Source of the DNA: JAQVSV01 sp041667045
Lineage (GTDB): Bacteria > Elusimicrobiota > Elusimicrobia > Elusimicrobiales > Elusimicrobiaceae
Length of the DNA stretch: 16,828 bases
Assembly: GCA_041667045.1 (NCBI GenBank)
Contig: JBAYFS010000032.1
Coordinates: 1-16,828 of the forward strand
Direction of reading: 5' to 3'
Each line of letters starts with the position of its first letter. The first letter of the stretch is position 1. Below, piece after piece: positions 12,994 through 16,828 of this stretch. The translations under genes were made by a program, and so were the position numbers. A model generated the notes under the pieces. The model ran no database searches. It was not told the DNA's origin and saw nothing but the letters and a program-made list of their open reading frames with translations.

Positions 12994-14235
12994 ATGAAAA
13001 ATCAGAAAACTGCGGTTGTCATAGTTCTTGACGCGGCCGGACTTTCTACAATCGAATACCTTTTGTTCAAATACGGCGGGCCCGTTAAATTTCCCAATCT
13101 GGCGAAGCTGGGCCTTGGTGCTATAGTAAATCCGCAATACCGGGCGAGAATAGGGAAACCGTCCGGCAGGAATTACGCCGCCCGGCTCACGCAGAATTCC
13201 GCTTCGGCGGACAGCGTTGTCGGGCACCGCGAAATGGTGGGCATTTGCGATCCCCGCACCTTCAATCTTTTCCCCGAAGGATTTTCGGCGGATTTCATAA
13301 AGGAGCTGGAGCGGCTTATAGGCCGGAAAACCATTTTCAATAAAATGGCCGGCGGTATGGAGGCCATTGAACTGAACGCGGCGGAACATGAAAAAACCGG
13401 CTGTCCCATAGTGTACGCCAGCAAGTGCGATCCGCTAATCCAGATCGCGATGAACGAAAGCGTTATTCCCGTTTCCGAACAGCATAAAATTGCCGACACC
13501 GCTTTCTCCGCCGCCATGCGCCTGGGCATACCGGTCACCCGGGCCATAGCGCGCGCCTATGTGCGTAGCGCCGAGGGAGAGATAATCCGCACTCCCAACC
13601 GGCACGACGCGGTTTTGCCGATGGAAAAAAAGACGCTGGTTGATATCCTCTATAATAAGGATGTCTGGACCGTGGCGGTCGGCAAGACAAGCGAACTGGT
13701 AAATACCGCGTACCACTCCAAAATAAAACTTACGCGCAGGGCTTTTATTGATCCTTCGCTGGGCTTGCGCTTCGTGCATCCCAAGCAGAAAGACACCAAT
13801 CCCTATTCCGTGCAGGGCACGCTTGACGCGATAATAGCATCCAAGGAGATTTACAGGCCGTACGGAACTTTCATCTTCTCGAATTTTGTTGACACGGACA
13901 GCCTCTACGGGCATACCCGCGACGTCGAGGGCAGCATAAAATGCCTGGAGGAGGCGGACCGCGTTTTGCCGCTTATCGAGGGCAAGCTGGAAAAAGGCGA
14001 TCTCCTTATAATCACAGCCGACCACGGTATGGCGCACCGGGAGGATTACGGCTACCACAACCGCGAGCCGCTTCCGCTTATCGTAAAAAGAATCGGTTAC
14101 GGCGCGGATTTGGGCGGCCTTATCCCGGGCAGGGCCGAAACGCTGGCGGATGTCGGCTATCTGGCTTCCCAGTTTTTCGGCTGCGAAAAAGAGTATTTCG
14201 CGGAAACCGGAACGGAGGGAATCGTAAAAAAATGA
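12994..14235 (+). CDS. deoB: Phosphopentomutase of the alkaline phosphatase superfamily, DeoB-like
   Basis: Phosphopentomutase interconverts ribose 1- and 5-phosphate (and the deoxy forms) in nucleoside salvage. At 413 residues this is the family's size. The metal ligands of the two-manganese site all align: D13 (VLD), D302 and H307 (DSLYGH), D343-H344 (TADHG) and H355 (YHNRE). The inserted cap domain is recognisable by NKMAGGMEAIELNAAEHEKTG, by a substrate-site aspartate (SKCDPLIQIA, D146) and by TPNRHD. The active-site motif normally written D-T-x-T-G-H-W-E reads D73-S74-V-V-G-H-R-E here. A serine therefore replaces the phosphothreonine (Thr85 in the Bacillus cereus enzyme) and an arginine replaces the tryptophan. 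It could be a serine-using phosphopentomutase or a relative with another sugar phosphate. The gene overlaps the TPR gene by 4 bp (ATGA), so the two are translationally coupled. Confidence 0.82.
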   Translation: MKNQKTAVVIVLDAAGLSTIEYLLFKYGGPVKFPNLAKLGLGAIVNPQYRARIGKPSGRNYAARLTQNSASADSVVGHREMVGICDPRTFNLFPEGFSADFIKELERLIGRKTIFNKMAGGMEAIELNAAEHEKTGCPIVYASKCDPLIQIAMNESVIPVSEQHKIADTAFSAAMRLGIPVTRAIARAYVRSAEGEIIRTPNRHDAVLPMEKKTLVDILYNKDVWTVAVGKTSELVNTAYHSKIKLTRRAFIDPSLGLRFVHPKQKDTNPYSVQGTLDAIIASKEIYRPYGTFIFSNFVDTDSLYGHTRDVEGSIKCLEEADRVLPLIEGKLEKGDLLIITADHGMAHREDYGYHNREPLPLIVKRIGYGADLGGLIPGRAETLADVGYLASQFFGCEKEYFAETGTEGIVKK

Positions 14236-15671
14236 GGATAACTTTTATCGCGGTGGTTTTGTTTCTGACGGCGGCCTGCGCCTTCGCGCAGGAAGGCGAT
14301 TCCGTGGCTCAGTCGCTTATTTTAGATGGGATAAAATACGCCGGGAATAAGGATTACGACAAGGCGTTAAACGCTTTTGACCGGGCCATTTCAAGAGATC
14401 CGGCGAACGCCGTGGCGGTTTATAACCGCGGCATAGTTTACTATACGGTGAACGATCTGACGTCCGCCGTGGCGGATTTCAAAAAAGCCTGCGATATGGG
14501 CAATCGCGGCGCCTGCGACGTACTCAAGCAGATGGACGAACTGGAAAAGCAACAGTACGTTCTGGTTTCCGATCTGGTGGAAAAAGCCATTGCCTTACAA
14601 AAGGCGGGCAAGGCGGGCGACGCCATTAAAGCCATAGAGGAAGCGCTTGAAAAAACGCCGGATCTGGCACGCGCGTATTATGTCAAAGCGGATATTTATT
14701 TTACGCTGAAAGACAATACCAGCAAGGCTCTGGACGCGCTCGACAGCGCGATTGAGTACAAGCCTCTGTATCCGGAGGCTTTTTATCTGCGTGGCGTTAT
14801 CAGCCGTGAAATAAGGCGTGTTTCGCGCGCGGAGTCCGATTTTAAAAAGGCCATCAGCCTTAAGGCTGATTACGCGGAGCCTTATTCCGGGCTTGGCGAT
14901 ATTTACCGGGCCGACGGGAAAAACGAGGCCGCCGCTGAAAATTACCGCAAAGCTTTGCAGTACAACCCTTCGCTGGACGGCGCGCTTTTCGGCCTTGGCC
15001 TTGTGTATGAGAGCATGAAGGATTATAACGGGGCGTTCCGCCAGTTCTCAAAAGCGTGCGACCTGAAAAACTCAGGCGCGTGCAAAAAAGCGGAGGAAAT
15101 CCGGTCCCAGGCTTCGGTGAGCGCGGCCAAAGATATTTCCTCCTCTATAGACAAAGCCACGAAAATGCGTTTCGCCGGGAAATATAAAGATGCGCTGGCG
15201 TATCTGGACGGCGCTTTGGCCGAAGCGCCCGAATCGTATAGTATTTACCGCCTGTCCGGAGATATATATTTTGAGGATTTGAAAGATGCGAAAAATGCCG
15301 TCGCCAACTATACCCATGCCGTAAGCATAAGACCGGAATCCGCGGAAACCTTCATGAAGCGCGCCCAGGCGTATACGGCGTTGGGCAAATATGATTCCGC
15401 TGTTACCGATTATTCGGAAGTTCTGGTTATTGAGCCGGCAAACGCGCGCGCCCTGGCGGAACGGGCGGGTGTGAAAACGCTCCAGCAGAAATATAAGGAC
15501 GCGCTGGCCGATTATTCCGCGGCTATCGAAGCGGCTCCGGACAACGGAGCGTATTACTTCGGGGCGGCTAACGTGGCGCGCAAAATGGATAAGCCCGACG
15601 CCGCCGAATCGTATTTCAGGCAATCCTGCGAACACTCCTACAAACCGGCCTGTTCTTTCGTTTCACATTAA
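14232..15671 (+). CDS. Exported TPR protein with three Hcp-like cysteine pairs
   Basis: This 479-residue protein has an N-terminal signal peptide (MRITFIAVVLFLTAACAFAQ, cleavage near AFA/QE; a lipid-modified Cys16 is less likely) and then almost only tetratricopeptide repeats. Many units show the usual A..Y..RG..Y...G....A..D...A....P pattern. Three repeat blocks each end in the same cysteine-bearing helix: C87-x7-C95 (ACDMGNRGAC), C276-x7-C284 (ACDLKNSGAC) and C466-x7-C474 (SCEHSYKPAC). The blocks are spaced 189 and 190 residues apart, and residues about 102-288 and 292-479 align in the same order, so one block was duplicated. C-x7-C pairs form disulfides in Sel1-like/Hcp proteins, which fits the exported location. 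TPR proteins bind partner proteins; the partner is unknown. The ATG lies in the overlap ATGA with the phosphopentomutase stop. A longer frame starting at 13941 is an artefact. Confidence 0.88.
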   Translation: MRITFIAVVLFLTAACAFAQEGDSVAQSLILDGIKYAGNKDYDKALNAFDRAISRDPANAVAVYNRGIVYYTVNDLTSAVADFKKACDMGNRGACDVLKQMDELEKQQYVLVSDLVEKAIALQKAGKAGDAIKAIEEALEKTPDLARAYYVKADIYFTLKDNTSKALDALDSAIEYKPLYPEAFYLRGVISREIRRVSRAESDFKKAISLKADYAEPYSGLGDIYRADGKNEAAAENYRKALQYNPSLDGALFGLGLVYESMKDYNGAFRQFSKACDLKNSGACKKAEEIRSQASVSAAKDISSSIDKATKMRFAGKYKDALAYLDGALAEAPESYSIYRLSGDIYFEDLKDAKNAVANYTHAVSIRPESAETFMKRAQAYTALGKYDSAVTDYSEVLVIEPANARALAERAGVKTLQQKYKDALADYSAAIEAAPDNGAYYFGAANVARKMDKPDAAESYFRQSCEHSYKPACSFVSH

Positions 15672-15687
15672 CATGCTTTCCCCGCGT

Positions 15688-15721
15688 CCTTTCAGCGTTT
15701 CCTAGGACTAAAGGCCCTTTT
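15688..15721 (+). terminator. Weak terminator candidate after the TPR gene
   Basis: CCTTTCAG (15688-15695) can pair with CTAAAGG (15708-15714), leaving one bulged C and a 12-base loop, and is followed by a pyrimidine-rich stretch with four Ts. The stem is imperfect and the T-tract short, so this is a tentative call. Confidence 0.3.
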
Positions 15722-15740
15722 ATTGGGTAGTTAAATTAGC

Positions 15741-15756
15741 TATAGTCAGTACTATA
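15741..15756. promoter_or_regulatory. -10 box and 16-bp inverted repeat before the solute-binding protein gene
   Basis: TATAGT (15741-15746) is 5 of 6 to the -10 consensus, with no convincing -35 upstream. It forms the left arm of a perfect inverted repeat, TATAGT-CAGT-ACTATA, that ends one base before the ATG at 15758. No ribosome site is visible, so the transcript may have a leader of only a few bases. A repressor binding here would block transcription. Chance is possible in such AT-rich DNA. Confidence 0.4.
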
Positions 15757-15757
15757 T

Positions 15758-16828
15758 ATGATTATAAAACACTTCAGATTTTTAGTTATCCCCGCCCTGC
15801 TTTTATTCTCAGCCTGCTTAAAACCCGTAAACGTGACCGATGACAAGAACCGTCTTGTTGTCTGGGAGCAGGAGGACGCCGCCATCGCGCCGTTTATCGA
15901 ATCAATTTTCTCGGATTTTAAAAAACTGCCCGGCAATGAAAATGTCACCATAACCAGAGTCCATTACCAGAACGAGGACCTCCGCCAGCAGTTTCAAACC
16001 GCTTCCATTGCCAGCACCGGGCCGGACCTTATTATGTGCCCGTCCGATTTCGGCAGCGTTTTTTCGGTGATGGGGTTCATCATGCCGGTCGAAGGGGTTT
16101 TTGATCTTTCCAAATACAACACGGCCGTGCTGGAAGCCGTTTCTTCCGACGGCAACACCTGGGGCGTGCCCATTTCCAACGGCAACCACCTGATGCTGAT
16201 GTATAACAAAAAGTTCGTGAAAAACGTTCCGCAAACTACCGACGAGCTTTTGTCCTTCTGCTCGAAAACAAAAGCCATGGGGTTTGATTACTGCATGGCT
16301 TTTGATATGGGCGAGCCGTTCTGGCTTGCGCCCTGGCTGGGCGGTTACGGCGGCTGGATGCTCGACGGGCACAAACCCACGCTGGACACGCCCGCCATGG
16401 CGGGCGCGGTGGGGTTTTACCAGGATTTGAAATTCAAATACAAATATGTCCCGCAGGAATGCGACTACAACTGCATGGACAGCAAATTCAAAGAGGAAAA
16501 AGTTCCTTTTATAATAAACGGCGACTGGGCTATCCAGACCTATTCGGATTCCATGAAGGATAATTTCGGCACCGCAAAACTGCCGAAGGTTTCCTCAACG
16601 GGCCTGTGGCCTACGCCCACCATCAGCGGAAAATATTTCATGCTTAACGCCGACCTCAAGAAAAAACCGGCCAAGCTGGACCTTGTGAAACGTTTTGTGG
16701 ATTTTTACACGAACCGGGATAATCAGGTCCGCCAGCTGGAAACGCTCAAAAGGCTGCCCTCGCTCAAGGCCGCCAATGACGCGCCGCAGATTAAGGAAAA
16801 TCCCGCCCTGAACGGTTCCATGGAACAG
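15758..16828 (+). CDS. Sugar-type ABC transporter solute-binding lipoprotein (cut by right edge)
   Basis: The frame from ATG 15758 stays open for 357 codons to the window end, so the C-terminus and downstream permease genes are not seen. It starts with a hydrophobic signal and a probable lipobox ending in Cys20 (LLFSACLKP), which would anchor it as a lipoprotein. The rest has the fold of maltose-binding-type (SBP_bac_1) proteins: RLVVWEQEDA near the start, GPDLIMCPSDFGSVFS, LMYNKKFVKNVPQTTDELLSFC, and AMAGAVGFYQDLKFKYKYVPQE with VPFIINGDWAIQ. These are the usual 'W....P', 'P.t.dEl', 'G.vA....G.W.i' landmarks. It would deliver a sugar or oligosaccharide to an inner-membrane ABC permease. Which sugar cannot be read. 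An inverted repeat overlies the promoter, suggesting substrate-controlled expression. Confidence 0.9.
   Translation, partial: MIIKHFRFLVIPALLLFSACLKPVNVTDDKNRLVVWEQEDAAIAPFIESIFSDFKKLPGNENVTITRVHYQNEDLRQQFQTASIASTGPDLIMCPSDFGSVFSVMGFIMPVEGVFDLSKYNTAVLEAVSSDGNTWGVPISNGNHLMLMYNKKFVKNVPQTTDELLSFCSKTKAMGFDYCMAFDMGEPFWLAPWLGGYGGWMLDGHKPTLDTPAMAGAVGFYQDLKFKYKYVPQECDYNCMDSKFKEEKVPFIINGDWAIQTYSDSMKDNFGTAKLPKVSSTGLWPTPTISGKYFMLNADLKKKPAKLDLVKRFVDFYTNRDNQVRQLETLKRLPSLKAANDAPQIKENPALNGSMEQ

Noticed and set aside
13941..14231. 97-codon upstream extension of the TPR frame
   Set aside because: It lies wholly inside the phosphopentomutase gene, is arginine/glycine-rich shadow sequence, and would bury the signal peptide.

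Overview
This window most resembles chromosomal DNA of an anaerobic, Gram-negative-type bacterium. Lipoprotein and exported signal sequences, a PorV-like outer-membrane barrel, a radical SAM [FeFe]-hydrogenase maturase (HydE) and a ferredoxin-nitroreductase point that way. The fibronectin-type repeats and the PorV-like partner of a huge secreted protease recall Elusimicrobiota or the FCB group. That assignment is a guess from gene content, not a measurement. No tRNA, rRNA, CRISPR array, insertion sequence or phage gene is visible, and coding density is high with no gap over 300 bases.

Layout. The left edge holds only the first 22 codons of an unidentified minus-strand gene. It diverges from a plus-strand RluA-type pseudouridine synthase (145-807). 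A minus-strand block follows. Its first unit is a promoter at about 6555-6583 that drives a 1492-residue secreted M6 metalloprotease, with a PorV-family barrel gene starting 5 bp after the protease stop. Its second unit is hspR-clpB (9546 down to 6663), whose coding regions overlap by 14 bp. The 152-bp region between hspR and the next, divergent gene carries three inverted repeats.

From 9699 onward all genes are on the plus strand. They are a ferredoxin-nitroreductase, then hydE 18 bp later, an exported two-domain phospholipase D-like protein closed by a strong intrinsic terminator, a phosphopentomutase overlapping an exported TPR protein by 4 bp (ATGA), and the first 357 codons of a sugar-type ABC solute-binding lipoprotein cut by the right edge.

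How they fit together. The protease and PorV pair looks like a dedicated secretion cassette: cargo with a C-terminal FlgD/Por-type sorting-like domain plus a PorV shuttle-like barrel. hspR-clpB is a self-regulated heat-shock disaggregase operon. The nitroreductase and HydE are probably linked to low-potential redox and hydrogenase metabolism. The most notable oddities are the PorV/protease cassette, a jelly-roll-like domain nested inside a fibronectin domain, a serine in place of the phosphothreonine of phosphopentomutase, and an internally duplicated TPR protein with three precisely spaced cysteine pairs.
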